DNA from: Nostoc sp. B(2019)
GTDB lineage: Bacteria; Cyanobacteriota; Cyanobacteriia; Cyanobacteriales; Nostocaceae
Assembly: GCF_010091925.1 (NCBI RefSeq)
Contig: NZ_WVID01000023.1
Coordinates: 29,400-93,399, forward strand
Direction: 5' to 3'
Length of the DNA stretch: 64,000 nucleotides
Made by a program: the position numbers and the translations under genes. A model generated the notes under the pieces. That model did not search any database. It was not told where the DNA came from and saw nothing but the letters and a program-made list of their open reading frames with translations. Shown piece after piece: positions 52,280 to 62,365 of this stretch. Position 1 is the first letter of the stretch. Each line of letters begins with the position of its first letter.

Positions 52280-53689
52280 ATGATCTTAGATAATTTTCCG
52301 CAAAAACTACGCAAAGAGGCACAACTGTGGAGGGATGAAGGACTAATTAGTTCTTCGTTGTATGAGCAAATAGCAGAACGTTATCAATTTAAAAACCTGG
52401 AAGCTGCTGCACGCGATCGCTTTGTTGCGATCGTGGTTGCTATAGGCAGCATACTTTTATGCTTAGGCATAATTACTTTTGTCGGAGCAAACTGGCAATC
52501 AGGATCACGAGAAGTCAAGTTTATCTTATTAATGAGCTTGTTTTTCACAATTACTATCACTGGTTTTTACACTTGGAGACAACCTGAAGGAAAGAAACCA
52601 GAACAAAGTAAACGCATACTGGGAGAAGGATTACTAATTTTAGGCGCGTTCATTTTAGGCGCAAATTTCGCCTTGATGGCCCAAATGTTCAATATTAGCG
52701 GTACAACTTCCCAACTTTTTCTGGCTTGGGGATTGGGTGTTTTAGTCATGGCTTACAGTCTGTCCATAAATTCCTTGGGAATTCTGGCAATTATCTTAGT
52801 GCAAATCGGTTACTGGACAGGACTGGAAGACTTGCTATACTCTTCAGGTGAATCGACTTGGGCGCGGCTAGTGGTGCAGCACATGCCTCTACTGTCATGG
52901 CTGCTATTTGTACCATTAGCATATTTTTGTCGATCGCGTTGGATTTTTGGTCTAGCAGCATTCTGCTTTGCTAGTTCCTTGCAAGCTAACCTCAATCCGC
53001 TGCCGCTGCTGAATTATGCTGATGTAGCGCCTTGGGTGGCATCTTTTGCTTTTGCGCTCCCACCTGCATTATTCTGGAGTTATGATGACTTGCTATTCCC
53101 CAGCATAAATTACAGGTTGTTTCAAACCCTTGCCCGTAGTTTAGCGTTGGTGGCTTTTGGAGCGGTCTTTTATGTTCTGTCTTTTCGTTGGAGTTGGGAA
53201 TCTCCTGATTATGCTTATAATCAGCCAACGACTTTGACAAACTTGTTCGAGTCTCTGCCGATCATCGATTTGGGGATTCTCAGCGGCTTGGCGGTATTTC
53301 AATGGTTGTTTCTGATGCGTCAACGAAATAACCCTCCTCGCCGCGAAGTGATTTTCACGACAGCTGTCATTAGTACTTTTATTGCCTTCATTGTTGTAGT
53401 ACCTTTTTGGCATCAAACTATCAGCCGGATTGATGAACTTGGCGTTTTTATTTTCAATGTACTTCTAGCAACATTAGCCTGGGGACTAATTCAAGAAGGG
53501 TTGAAATTAAACAACAGAAACTCCTTTTGGGGCGGTATGCTGTTGCTAACGCTGCAAGTTATCAGTCGAATGCTGGAGTACGATACTGACTTACTCTTCA
53601 AGTCCCTCGTCTTTGTCCTATGCGGTTCTGCTTTAATTAGCGCTGGACTCTGGTTTGAACGCCGCAAACCTGCTGCAAGTAAGAAGTAA
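52280..53689 (+). CDS. DUF2157 polytopic membrane protein
   Basis: 469 residues. The DUF2157 start (LRKEAQLWRDEGLISSSLYE, QIAERYQF) is followed by about ten or more hydrophobic segments (FVAIVVAIGSILLCLGIITF, LGILAIILVQIGYW, LVFVLCGSALISAGLWFERR). The following gene on the same strand is a GDYXXLXY protein; these two families occur together in many bacteria, but their shared job is unknown. Promoter region 52128-52279. Confidence 0.9.
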   Translation: MILDNFPQKLRKEAQLWRDEGLISSSLYEQIAERYQFKNLEAAARDRFVAIVVAIGSILLCLGIITFVGANWQSGSREVKFILLMSLFFTITITGFYTWRQPEGKKPEQSKRILGEGLLILGAFILGANFALMAQMFNISGTTSQLFLAWGLGVLVMAYSLSINSLGILAIILVQIGYWTGLEDLLYSSGESTWARLVVQHMPLLSWLLFVPLAYFCRSRWIFGLAAFCFASSLQANLNPLPLLNYADVAPWVASFAFALPPALFWSYDDLLFPSINYRLFQTLARSLALVAFGAVFYVLSFRWSWESPDYAYNQPTTLTNLFESLPIIDLGILSGLAVFQWLFLMRQRNNPPRREVIFTTAVISTFIAFIVVVPFWHQTISRIDELGVFIFNVLLATLAWGLIQEGLKLNNRNSFWGGMLLLTLQVISRMLEYDTDLLFKSLVFVLCGSALISAGLWFERRKPAASKK

Positions 53690-53834
53690 AAAGTGCTGAG
53701 TCAAGAGTCAAGAGTTAGTATTTATTCTCCCTCTGCTCCCCTGCATCCCCTAATTTAGATAGAGTTTCTCTGCGTTAGTCCTAATCTTGTTACTTTTAAC
53801 CTCCTCAATACCCCTTCTTTTTAGGACTACGCTC

Positions 53835-54548
53835 ATGAAAAGTAGCGCTTCTGAATCTAAAAATAAATCTTTGTCTCCTGAAGCGGAATTCTCCGAAAAG
53901 TTAACTTTTCGCGATTATCTAATTGCATCTGAACAAAAATCGAATAAGCCTTTACCCATTTGGCGGCTAATAGCTCCGTTGCTCATCCAAACAGGGTTGA
54001 TTATGGCAGTACCAGCGCAAGCGCTGTACACAGATATGACTGGCAAGACAGTAATTTTGCAAACTGCGCCTGTAAATCTTAATAATGTACAGCAAAGTAA
54101 TTCCCTGGCGCTGGATTATAACATATCCCGTACTGCAACTTTGAGAAGATTGCCTGGCTGGGAAACGTTGGTTAGTAAAGGTCGTGGAAGTGGCAGACGA
54201 TTACCCGACGGAACCAACATATACGTGATTTTGCAAGAGCAATTTTCGTCTGGTGGTGGTGTTCCTAGAGCTTGGAGACCAGTACGAGTGACTGGCGATC
54301 GCCCCAGTTCCCTAAGAGCAAATCAGGCAGCCTTAAAAGGTGTGTATGAGGATGGTTTCGTTAACTATGGTTTAGAAACATATTACATCCCAGAAAACCA
54401 ACGGCAGCAGATTAACAACGATATCCGACAAGCCCAACGGAATCGAAGAGGACAGCGGCCACCCATAGTGGTGAAAGCCAAAGTCGATCCCCAAGGTAAC
54501 GCAGTACCTATCAGTATGTGGGTGCGCGATCGCAACTATCGCTTTTAA
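53835..54548 (+). CDS. GDYXXLXY-family membrane-anchored protein
   Basis: About 237 residues. A charged N-terminus precedes a membrane anchor (about 45-65: WRLIAPLLIQTGLIMAVPAQ). The outer part carries both family motifs: SLALDYNISR and FVNYGLETYYIPE. Also ILQTAPVNL near the anchor and a Gln/Arg-rich segment. Start at 53835 (KSSASESKN) is preferred to an ATG 16 codons upstream. It works with the preceding DUF2157 protein by genomic association only. Confidence 0.87.
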   Translation: MKSSASESKNKSLSPEAEFSEKLTFRDYLIASEQKSNKPLPIWRLIAPLLIQTGLIMAVPAQALYTDMTGKTVILQTAPVNLNNVQQSNSLALDYNISRTATLRRLPGWETLVSKGRGSGRRLPDGTNIYVILQEQFSSGGGVPRAWRPVRVTGDRPSSLRANQAALKGVYEDGFVNYGLETYYIPENQRQQINNDIRQAQRNRRGQRPPIVVKAKVDPQGNAVPISMWVRDRNYRF

Positions 54549-54799
54549 TCTTCATGCCGTAAACGCCATACTGCACCGCAAGCAGCCCCAGCACCGGCTA
54601 ACAATCCGGTACTCATTCCTTGTAGAGTCTTTTGAATTGGGTCTTGGGTTAGGCACTCACTCGTAACCTTACTCTCTTGCAAGCAAAGACTGCTTTGTGC
54701 CAAGCTGGCAGTACCTCCTAAAATTACACCAGTCACACTACAAGAAACAACAAGCAGCAAAAAGCGTCGGTTTTTTCTATCCATAGATGGATGTGTCAA
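54545..54799 (-). CDS. Small exported or anchored hypothetical protein
   Basis: 84 residues: signal-type segment FLLLVVSCSVTGVILGGTAS, a short outer part with two Cys (SLCLQESKVTSECLTQDPIQ), and a C-terminal Gly/Ala-rich hydrophobic stretch (GLLAGAGAACGAVWRL). Its stop codon overlaps the stop of the convergent GDYXXLXY gene. Family unknown. Confidence 0.65.
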   Translation of the reverse strand: MTHPSMDRKNRRFLLLVVSCSVTGVILGGTASLAQSSLCLQESKVTSECLTQDPIQKTLQGMSTGLLAGAGAACGAVWRLRHED

Positions 54800-54909
54800 G
54801 TATTAAGAGTAGTTTTTGGCTCTCAACTACTTTACACATCCTTGTTGCTAATGTCAGCTGGTTTCAAGGGTAATTAGGGAGTAGTACAGCATTAACATAC
54901 CATTAAATC

Positions 54910-54948
54910 AAATGTCAAAAGCCCATAAAACGAGGGTTTTTGACATTT
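54910..54948 (-). terminator. Strong hairpin downstream of sppA
   Basis: AAATGTCAAAAGCCC (54910-54924) pairs with GGGTTTTTGACATTT (54934-54948), 15 bp with one G-T pair and a 9-nt loop. It lies 79 bp after the sppA stop on the minus strand. AT-rich arms supply T-rich ends on both strands, so it can work in either direction. Confidence 0.7.
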
Positions 54949-55026
54949 TGAATTACGTAAAACGGTACTAAGTATTACAACTAACTTGACGCTGACTCTC
55001 TAAGCCCGATACCCACCCTAAACAAT

Positions 55027-56862
55027 CTATTCAATCTTAATATTGAAAGGCAAACGGGCATAAATTCCCTGTGGATCGTTCATCTTTTGCAGAATCCCGA
55101 TTTCTTGTTGCAGTTTCTCAAATTCGGCTGTGAGGGGATTGGATTGTTTGAGTTTCGTCCCTTCAATACCCAAAGCAGTCTGCACCTCTTGAGTTGCTCG
55201 CCCGAAAAAGCGTTCTTCAAAGCTGCTAACTCGCGGGTACTCTTGTAATTCCCAATCGTTACCCAGCTTTGCCTGCTTAGCAGCATATTCGATCGCATTA
55301 TTCAAACCGCCAATTTCATCCACCAAACCAATTTGTTTAGCCGCCACACCTGACCAAACTCGTCCTTGAGCAATTTCTGCTACTTTTTGTTCTGGTAGTT
55401 TCCGACCTTGAGAAACTTTATTCAGAAACATATTGTAAATCCGGTTAACACTGCGCTGGTAAAGCGCCAACTCTTGGGGCGATTTTGGGCGAGAAGCTGT
55501 TTGGCTATCAGCATAGCGTGCGGTTTTCACTGAGTCCCAGGTGATACCATTATCATTCGCCAGCTTTTGACCATTCAACAGCACCCCAAACACACCAATT
55601 GAACCTGTAATTGTATTTGGTTCGGCAAAAATGCGGTTAGAGTCGCTAGCAATCCAATAGCCACCAGAGGCGGCGACATCACCCATTGATACTACAACTG
55701 GTTTCACCTCACGAGTTAGCCGGACTTCTCGCTGCATGATTTCAGCGGCGGTAGCACTACCACCAGGGCTATTAATCCGCAGGATTACTGCCTTAACATC
55801 ATTATCTTGTCGCAGTTTGTTAAAGATTTTTGCAAAGCGATCGCCTCCGACTTCCCCAGCTTCACCTCTACCATCGACAATCTCACCTTCAGCATAAACA
55901 ACGGCAATTTGATTTTTGGAGTTGCGTTCTACACCTAACGATTTGCCGGAAACTTGTGCGTAGTCATCCAAGTTAATTTGTCGGAATGTTTTGTCTTCCT
56001 TTTTACTAGCTGTCAATTGTTTGAGGTCAGCTACCACTTGATCTGCATAAGCTACTTGATCTATTAAACCGCTGGTTTTGGCTTCCGTTGCTTCCAGTAC
56101 TGCCTGATTATCGGCGATCGCTTGCAACTGTTGGGGGTTAATTTTACGACTTGTTCCCACAGCCGTGCGCCACTCTCCCCAAACATCGTCTAACAATTTT
56201 TGCGTTTGTTCGCGGTTTTCTGGACTCAGTTTTGTGAGAATTAACGGTTCTACTGCTCCCTTAAATTTTCCTACCCGCACGACCTGAACGCCAACACCAT
56301 ACTTTTGTAATGCTCCCGTCAAGAAAATCGGTTGGCTACTCAAACCGTTGACTTCCATTAGTCCCACAGGGTTAAGTACGATGGTATTTGCCACCGAACT
56401 CACATAATATTCCTGTTCACTCCAATTGCCACCATAAGCTACAATCTTTTTTCCCGTAGTTCGGAATTTCTCCAAGGCTTGACGGACTTCTTTAAGAGAT
56501 GCATAGCCGACGCTACTAGCATCTCTTGTGCGTGTCGCATCTAAATAAATACCAACAATTCGCGGATCGCGCCGCGCTTTTTCCAGAGTTTCCAGAACTT
56601 TACGGAGTGTCATCCTTTTATCTTCCACACCTGAGAGTGTGTTCTGAAGCACTTCGCTGGAACTAGGTGCGCCATCAGTGATTTTCATCGACAAGTCAAA
56701 AACCACCACTGACTTATCTTTAACTTCTGGGCCTAAATTTTTGGAGGAGGTGGCAGCTAATAGTAAAAATAGCAGTCCAGTAGTTCCCAGACCGGAGAAA
56801 ATAATTAGTCCCAGTAAGCTGCCAACTAAACTAGCAAAAGTTTGTTTAAGAAAATTACGCAT
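55027..56862 (-). CDS. sppA: Signal peptide peptidase SppA, 67-kDa type
   Basis: A 611-residue double-domain SppA (protease IV), bound by an N-terminal membrane helix (about 13-38), that degrades leftover signal peptides; cyanobacterial SppA also touches thylakoid antenna turnover. Catalytic Lys201 (GKFKGAVEP) in the first half and Ser399 (DVAASGGYW) in the second match the E. coli Lys/Ser dyad. LRINSPGGSATAAE and TITGSIGVFG are also diagnostic. Confidence 0.95.
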   Translation of the reverse strand: MRNFLKQTFASLVGSLLGLIIFSGLGTTGLLFLLLAATSSKNLGPEVKDKSVVVFDLSMKITDGAPSSSEVLQNTLSGVEDKRMTLRKVLETLEKARRDPRIVGIYLDATRTRDASSVGYASLKEVRQALEKFRTTGKKIVAYGGNWSEQEYYVSSVANTIVLNPVGLMEVNGLSSQPIFLTGALQKYGVGVQVVRVGKFKGAVEPLILTKLSPENREQTQKLLDDVWGEWRTAVGTSRKINPQQLQAIADNQAVLEATEAKTSGLIDQVAYADQVVADLKQLTASKKEDKTFRQINLDDYAQVSGKSLGVERNSKNQIAVVYAEGEIVDGRGEAGEVGGDRFAKIFNKLRQDNDVKAVILRINSPGGSATAAEIMQREVRLTREVKPVVVSMGDVAASGGYWIASDSNRIFAEPNTITGSIGVFGVLLNGQKLANDNGITWDSVKTARYADSQTASRPKSPQELALYQRSVNRIYNMFLNKVSQGRKLPEQKVAEIAQGRVWSGVAAKQIGLVDEIGGLNNAIEYAAKQAKLGNDWELQEYPRVSSFEERFFGRATQEVQTALGIEGTKLKQSNPLTAEFEKLQQEIGILQKMNDPQGIYARLPFNIKIE

Positions 56863-56946
56863 TAGTTAAAAGTCAAGAGGAGCCACTGCGTTGGACGGGT
56901 TTCCCGGCTTAAAGCAAGTGGCGTTCAAAAGTCAAGTGTAATTTGT

Positions 56947-56989
56947 CATTAGACAAATGACTAATGACAAATGACTAATGACTAACGAC
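56947..56989. repeat. Short tandem heptamer-type repeat
   Basis: CATTAGACAAATGACTAATG and following AATGAC units, about six degenerate copies, just past the end of fni. Same repeat class as at 36.9 and 43.9 kb. Confidence 0.75.
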
Positions 56990-56997
56990 CTGCTTAT

Positions 56998-58047
56998 CTA
57001 TTCTATGCGTTTTAAACTCCCAGAGCACTTTAACTGATACAAGCTGGTGTTGCCAGTGCAGAATAATACTGTGGTGATTTCGGCGATTAGTACCTCAGCC
57101 AGATCGGAAACGGCTGCTTCTGATACCGCTGCTGCTTTGAGAAAAGGCATTGCTAAACCAGCTATATCTGCTCCCAGAGCGATCGCCACTGCTGCATCTA
57201 GCCCATGACGCAATCCCCCCGAAGCAATCAAGGGTATATTAGGGGCGATCGCTCGAATACTCGTAATACACTCTGCCGTCGGCAAACCCCAATCGGCAAA
57301 CGTCCTCCCCAAGCGGCGTTGCAGGGCATTTTCTGCTCGCTCGCTTTCCACCTTTGCCCAAGAAGTACCACCTGCACCAGCCACATCAATTGCCGTTACC
57401 CCCGCGGCAATAAGCTTCTCTGCCATTACAGCTGAAATACCATTCCCTACTTCCTTCGCAATCACTGGCACTTGTAGTTTACTGCACAAGGTAGAAATTT
57501 TGTCAAGCAATCCCCGGAAATTAGTATCGCCTCTGGGTTGAATATACTCTTGCAATGGGTTGAGGTGCAAAATCAATGCATCAGCCTCTACGATATCAAC
57601 TACCCGCAAACATTCATCTAAACCATACTTGTAGTTAAGTTGCACAGCGCCCAAATTCGCAAATAACAGAACATCAGGAGCATACTTGCGGATAGCAAAA
57701 GTATCAGCCACCTGGGGTTTTTCCACTGCTACTCGCTGGGAACCGACACCCATTGCAATTTTGTAGTGTTGTGCAACTTGGGCCAAACGTTGGTTAATTA
57801 TTCCCGCTTGTTCGGTTCCTCCAGTCATGGAAGAAATTAACAGGGGTGCGCCGAGGTGTTTTCCTAGAAAAGTCGTACTGATATCAATATCGTTGTGGTT
57901 TAATTCGGGCAAGCAAGAATGGGTAAAACGATAGCGTTCCAGTCCATTGGTGACTTCATGGCACTGAACATCTTCTTCTAGGCAGATCCGAATATGATCC
58001 GCCTTGCGAGTCTGAGTTTGTACTGATATGTTGGTAGGTGCGTTCAC
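56998..58047 (-). CDS. fni: Type 2 isopentenyl-diphosphate delta-isomerase
   Basis: A 349-residue FMN/NADPH-dependent enzyme that interconverts IPP and DMAPP for carotenoid, phytol and quinone synthesis. Motifs: [16 protein letters not shown] at the start, [52 protein letters not shown] and [20 protein letters not shown]. Normal length for cyanobacteria, which use this type rather than Idi-1. Monocistronic by spacing. Confidence 0.96.
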   Translation of the reverse strand: MNAPTNISVQTQTRKADHIRICLEEDVQCHEVTNGLERYRFTHSCLPELNHNDIDISTTFLGKHLGAPLLISSMTGGTEQAGIINQRLAQVAQHYKIAMGVGSQRVAVEKPQVADTFAIRKYAPDVLLFANLGAVQLNYKYGLDECLRVVDIVEADALILHLNPLQEYIQPRGDTNFRGLLDKISTLCSKLQVPVIAKEVGNGISAVMAEKLIAAGVTAIDVAGAGGTSWAKVESERAENALQRRLGRTFADWGLPTAECITSIRAIAPNIPLIASGGLRHGLDAAVAIALGADIAGLAMPFLKAAAVSEAAVSDLAEVLIAEITTVLFCTGNTSLYQLKCSGSLKRIE

Positions 58048-58118
58048 GGTTAAGTATGACTCAACGTAGTTACAATGACTATTGTTACAGTCTCAGGTAC
58101 TCATGCCTACACACTGAC

Positions 58119-60029
58119 TTAAACCTGTTGGAGATAGTATTTAAACCGCTCTCGGAGTTGTTCAACTGTCAGATTTTGAGTCCAGTACTCTACTAGGGCG
58201 TGGCCAAATGCCCAGGCGTTGCGGTCAGGTGAGGAAGGATTTTCCAATAGCAGCGGCCAGAGGGATAGCAACTCAAAGTTAAGCGGGTTAGCATTGCTAG
58301 TATTTAAGAGTGAGAAAAGCTCATACGCCATCTGGAGTTTACCAATCACAATAGGCAACTGTTCTACGGGAATTTGCTCAGCCAGCAGATAAGCCAGAGC
58401 TGGAGATCCGGTTGACAGCGTAGAAACGAATTGGAGGACAGGACTTTTGAGCAGTGCTGTTAGTCCCTGCGTTGTCGCCATCTGAAAAGTGTAGTGGTCA
58501 ATGATTTTGGCAGCAGCGACGGTGCGGGCTTCGAGGTTACGCAGAAAGCGGGCAAGACGGAGTTGCTTAGTTGGTGCGATCGCTTCCACTAGTCCCAAAG
58601 ATAGGGCTTCTACTCCCCAAGCGACTCGACTTGTTTGAGTATCACCTGTGACGACGGGCAAAACTAGATTACAGAATTTACCCAGCAGTTTAGCGCGATA
58701 TTCGGTAGCTTCCCGAATAGCAATTTCTTTTGGACGATTGCCCCATTCCCAATCATAAGGTGGTTGCCACTCACGAATGGGGCGCAGGCGATCTACTTGG
58801 GTAATGATCGCGATTGCAGGTAAATCTGCAACTTCCGCTCTCATGTCTTGGAGAAAGTCCACATCCATTTGCAGGGCAGGATCAAGGGCCGGGGTGACGA
58901 GCAACAGCAAATCTGCATTTGTGGCATAATCAAGCACCAGCTTTCGTAAATCGGCACGGTTGGCTTGTTCATAACCAGGGGTATCCCAAAGCGTTAGTGT
59001 TTCCCCGCCTTGAGTCTGCCAGTGGTAATTCTGAATCCGATCAGTACTGGGTAAAACATCAACAGCTGCGAGTTCAGCTTGGAACAGTGTATTAATCAGG
59101 CTGCTTTTTCCTGAACCGGTGCGCCCCACTAACAGAATATTGACGGGTTTTTGCTCAACCGCCTCAGCTGGTTCTGCTTGAGTAAGGATGTCTCGGAGTG
59201 CTTGGGTTTTTGCCTTGGGTAGAGTTGGTGTAGTAACGGATGCTGAAGGCAGTTTACTACGTCCGTAGAGAGCGATCGCCTGCTGACATAAGTTCCGCAG
59301 GGCAGCTTCCCGGAGCAATTGGCTTAAATTCACCAACAATTCCTGAGTTGCTCGGTTACTATAACCTTGGCTGGCTTGTTTTGCCACCGCCGCCACAGGA
59401 TTTAAGAGCCACTGGGCCCAGTTCCAAGCTCGCCAGAATTTCCGAGCGGATGGCTCTAACTTCCGGTAGACTTCATAAGCTTGGTATGCTTGTCCAACCG
59501 TCACCTGATTCAACACAGGGGATAACTTCTGCATCCATTGATCGAGATCATCCACCGTTCCCCGAATCAGCCCATAAGCTTGGGGAACGTAAATGTTCAA
59601 TAGAGGATATTGAACTTCAGGATTGTAAATCCGGGCGATCGCCACAACCAAATCCTGACATCGTGTCCAGAAGGTTTGCCAGTCTTCCCAAATCGGGCGA
59701 TCGCTTTGTGCGGCTTTCACAATCTCTTGCAGGGCGACTTCTGCTTGCTTTGTCACGTCGCTTCCTGCTGTTGGCATCACTGTATCTTCCGCTGTTGATT
59801 CCAGTTCTTCGCGGACTTCGGCCAATACAGCTTCCACTTGATTAACCGCAGGTTGAGTCCATTTCACCAATAACCAACGCCAACCTACAAATATAAGGGT
59901 GAATACACCCCAGATCCAACTAATACCCCATGCATGGATTTGTGATCCTGCCGATATTAATAAGAAAGTGATGATGAAAGCGATCGGGATTGCTAAGACT
60001 ACCCATTGCCACGTTTTTAATCGCACCAT
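58119..60029 (-). CDS. Membrane-associated Era-like GTPase
   Basis: 636 residues. Two N-terminal membrane helices (VVLAIPIAFIITFLLI and WGISWIWGVFTLIFVGW), a helical region (60-290), then a G domain: G1 LLVGRTGSGKSSLINTLFQ, G3 WDTPGYEQANR, G4 IITQVDRL. A C-terminal helical region follows (TLSTGSPALAYLLAEQIPVE). Similar to membrane GTPases of the DUF697/YcjX-like or septin-dynamin-like groups conserved in cyanobacteria. Role unknown, possibly membrane remodelling or assembly. Confidence 0.88.
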   Translation of the reverse strand: MVRLKTWQWVVLAIPIAFIITFLLISAGSQIHAWGISWIWGVFTLIFVGWRWLLVKWTQPAVNQVEAVLAEVREELESTAEDTVMPTAGSDVTKQAEVALQEIVKAAQSDRPIWEDWQTFWTRCQDLVVAIARIYNPEVQYPLLNIYVPQAYGLIRGTVDDLDQWMQKLSPVLNQVTVGQAYQAYEVYRKLEPSARKFWRAWNWAQWLLNPVAAVAKQASQGYSNRATQELLVNLSQLLREAALRNLCQQAIALYGRSKLPSASVTTPTLPKAKTQALRDILTQAEPAEAVEQKPVNILLVGRTGSGKSSLINTLFQAELAAVDVLPSTDRIQNYHWQTQGGETLTLWDTPGYEQANRADLRKLVLDYATNADLLLLVTPALDPALQMDVDFLQDMRAEVADLPAIAIITQVDRLRPIREWQPPYDWEWGNRPKEIAIREATEYRAKLLGKFCNLVLPVVTGDTQTSRVAWGVEALSLGLVEAIAPTKQLRLARFLRNLEARTVAAAKIIDHYTFQMATTQGLTALLKSPVLQFVSTLSTGSPALAYLLAEQIPVEQLPIVIGKLQMAYELFSLLNTSNANPLNFELLSLWPLLLENPSSPDRNAWAFGHALVEYWTQNLTVEQLRERFKYYLQQV

Positions 60030-60184
60030 TGCCCCATACCTGCCTAGCTGAGACTTCTTATACCACTATATTCAGATTGGGTAATGCGGTGCGATCGCTT
60101 TTGCATTGGGTTTTAAACGGCAATGGCAAAGGTATTGAACAAATTGCCTAAAATTTATTAAGGCAATCTTTATAGAGTGCAAAG

Positions 60185-61165
60185 ATGCAGACTCTCGAAA
60201 AACTCTCCCTTCCAAGTATGGGCTGCGGGACTTGGGCTTGGGGCAACCAATTGCTCTGGGGATACAACGAAAGCATGGATGACCAGTTGCAAGCTGTCTT
60301 TAACCTTTGTGTGAGCAACGGCGTCACTTTATTTGATACGGGTGATTCTTATGGAACTGGGAAATTAAATGGTCGCAGTGAGCTACTTCTCGGACGATTT
60401 GATCGGGAATACGTAGGTACAGGCAAAGAAAATATTTGCATTGCTACCAAGCTTGCTGCTTACCCGTGGAGATGGACACGCCAATCAATGGTGCAGGCCT
60501 GCAAGGCTTCTGCCCAGCGCTTGGGAAGAAATGTAGATTTGGTGCAGATGCACTGGTCAACAGCCAATTATGCCCCCTGGCAAGAAGCAGGGCTGTTAGA
60601 TGGTCTTGCGGATCTTTATGAGCAAGGGTTAGTTAAAGGAGTAGGGCTATCTAATTTCGGCCCGAAACGCCTCAAACGCGTGTATGACAAGTTTGCTGGG
60701 CGAGGAGTCCCAATTGCTACCCTGCAAGTTCAGTACTCGCTGTTGTCTACGTATCCTGTCACACAGCTACAGATCAAAGACGTTTGTGATGAACTAGGAA
60801 TACAACTAATTGCCTACAGCCCTCTAGCATTGGGGTTGTTGACAGGAAAATTCTCGGAAAAAGGCCCTTTTCCTAAAGGTATCCGAGGTCTACTGTTTAG
60901 GCAGTTATTGCCAGGAATGCGATCGCTTTTAGCATGTTTGCGAGAAGTTGCACAATCCAGAAATAAGTCTATGTCACAGGTAGCAATTAACTGGTGCATC
61001 TGTAAAGGAACTATTCCTATCCCTGGCGCGAAAACCATAGAACAGGCAAGGGATAATATTGGTGCTTTGGGTTGGTATTTGAACTCCAGTGAGATTGCAG
61101 AGTTAGATCAAGCGGCCGCTAGTGCAGATAAAAAAATGGTACAAAATATCTTTCAAACTAAATAA
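60185..61165 (+). CDS. Aldo/keto reductase
   Basis: A 326-residue (beta/alpha)8 NADPH oxidoreductase. The full tetrad is present: Asp51 and Tyr56 (FDTGDSYGTG), Lys89 (IATKLAAYPW) and His123 (LVQMHWS). Cofactor-binding segments GVGLSNFGPK, LIAYSPLALGLLTGKF and PIPGAKTIEQA are clear. Substrate unknown; several cyanobacterial homologues handle reactive aldehydes. Confidence 0.94.
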   Translation: MQTLEKLSLPSMGCGTWAWGNQLLWGYNESMDDQLQAVFNLCVSNGVTLFDTGDSYGTGKLNGRSELLLGRFDREYVGTGKENICIATKLAAYPWRWTRQSMVQACKASAQRLGRNVDLVQMHWSTANYAPWQEAGLLDGLADLYEQGLVKGVGLSNFGPKRLKRVYDKFAGRGVPIATLQVQYSLLSTYPVTQLQIKDVCDELGIQLIAYSPLALGLLTGKFSEKGPFPKGIRGLLFRQLLPGMRSLLACLREVAQSRNKSMSQVAINWCICKGTIPIPGAKTIEQARDNIGALGWYLNSSEIAELDQAAASADKKMVQNIFQTK

Positions 61166-61343
61166 ACTCTCTCATAAATCAGAGCAATGGCACGGATGTT
61201 ACAGAGGCTTGGCAATACATAAAGCTTCCACCGTGCCATAATACAGCTATTCTCTAAGGCTTGCTGAGCAAAAGATACCGCTATGCGATCGCAGCTAGTC
61301 AGATATCAAAATAGCTACACTTATACTAAATGAACCATCATTT

Positions 61344-62165
61344 ATGTTATTCTCCCAAAGAATAATAAAGATGAGTGATATGCGAATCAAAAAATTGTCT
61401 GTACTTTTCTCAATCTTTGTCATTACTCTTGGCTGTTGTTTTAGCTTCAGAGTGGATGCACAAAATCAGACGACAAATAATTGGATCGCAACTATCATCA
61501 ACGATATGAAACCGCTTCATGAGGGGATGCCGCATGGTGTTCCAAAGAGTTATAGCTGGGCATCTGCTCCTCGTATAGGTATGGGAAATAATCCACAAAG
61601 TTCTAAAGCCATGATGGCATGGGGGCAACTATACGAAGCTGCTGAAGGTAATCCTGCTGCTAATACCAGGGTTCAGATCAAAGATATTAAGGCTTATATG
61701 CTCAGTAAGATAGATAGTAAATGGCATCTTCTCCAAAGTTCAACAGCAGTAGAAGGGGCTGCATATCGAGAAGATTTTGCTAATGATAATAGCAAATCCG
61801 CAGATATTCGTTACGAGCAGGATGGTAGTATTTCAGCCAAGGCAGGCAATGGATACAACTTTCACTTCTGGTGTACAACTGGCCGGGTTAAAATTAATCC
61901 TTACGACGTGGCAGGTATGTTTACCACTGTTCAAGCCAGGCTAGGACTTGACAATACTGGAGGACAGGACGATCGCTCTCAAGCTCGCTATTTGTTGAGC
62001 ATGGGTGGCGATTACTGGCCTGACTTAAATTCTGAGTGGGGTGAACGAGACACAATCGGTGATATAGCTATTGGCAAGTTTAAGTACGTTACAAAAGACT
62101 GGAAAGCTTTCAATATGTCTACTCTTTCACCTGAGCAAATAAGTCAAAATCCGCCACCACTTTAG
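61344..62165 (+). CDS. Secreted hypothetical protein
   Basis: 273 residues. A signal peptide (KKLSVLFSIFVITLGCCFSF, cleavage near VDA-QNQ) shows export; ATGs at 61371 and 61380 are also possible starts and the last gives the tidiest signal. The mature protein contains NTRVQIKDIKAYMLSK, YNFHFWCTTGRVKINPYDVA and MGGDYWPDLNSEWGERDTIG, with aromatic, Asp-rich segments as in carbohydrate-binding or -cleaving proteins. I do not recognise the family. Confidence 0.75.
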   Translation: MLFSQRIIKMSDMRIKKLSVLFSIFVITLGCCFSFRVDAQNQTTNNWIATIINDMKPLHEGMPHGVPKSYSWASAPRIGMGNNPQSSKAMMAWGQLYEAAEGNPAANTRVQIKDIKAYMLSKIDSKWHLLQSSTAVEGAAYREDFANDNSKSADIRYEQDGSISAKAGNGYNFHFWCTTGRVKINPYDVAGMFTTVQARLGLDNTGGQDDRSQARYLLSMGGDYWPDLNSEWGERDTIGDIAIGKFKYVTKDWKAFNMSTLSPEQISQNPPPL

Positions 62166-62365
62166 TAACTAGTGATACTCATTAAGTTACCAAAATATTG
62201 CACTGATAACACCTCTGCTAGCGATCGCAAAGCGTGTTGCAGACAATCAGGCATGGCATAGAGTTTTGATACAAGGTCGATTATTGACTCTACAATTTGC
62301 TAAACTCCAACTTCATGGACGAATAAAAACAATTTGAGCATTGGGAATTTTGAGGGGGTCGCGGA

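Noticed and set aside
36924..56989. AATGAC and GAGTCAA tandem repeats as CRISPR arrays
   Set aside because: Units are 7-10 bp without unique spacers; they fit the short tandem repeats of heterocystous cyanobacteria.
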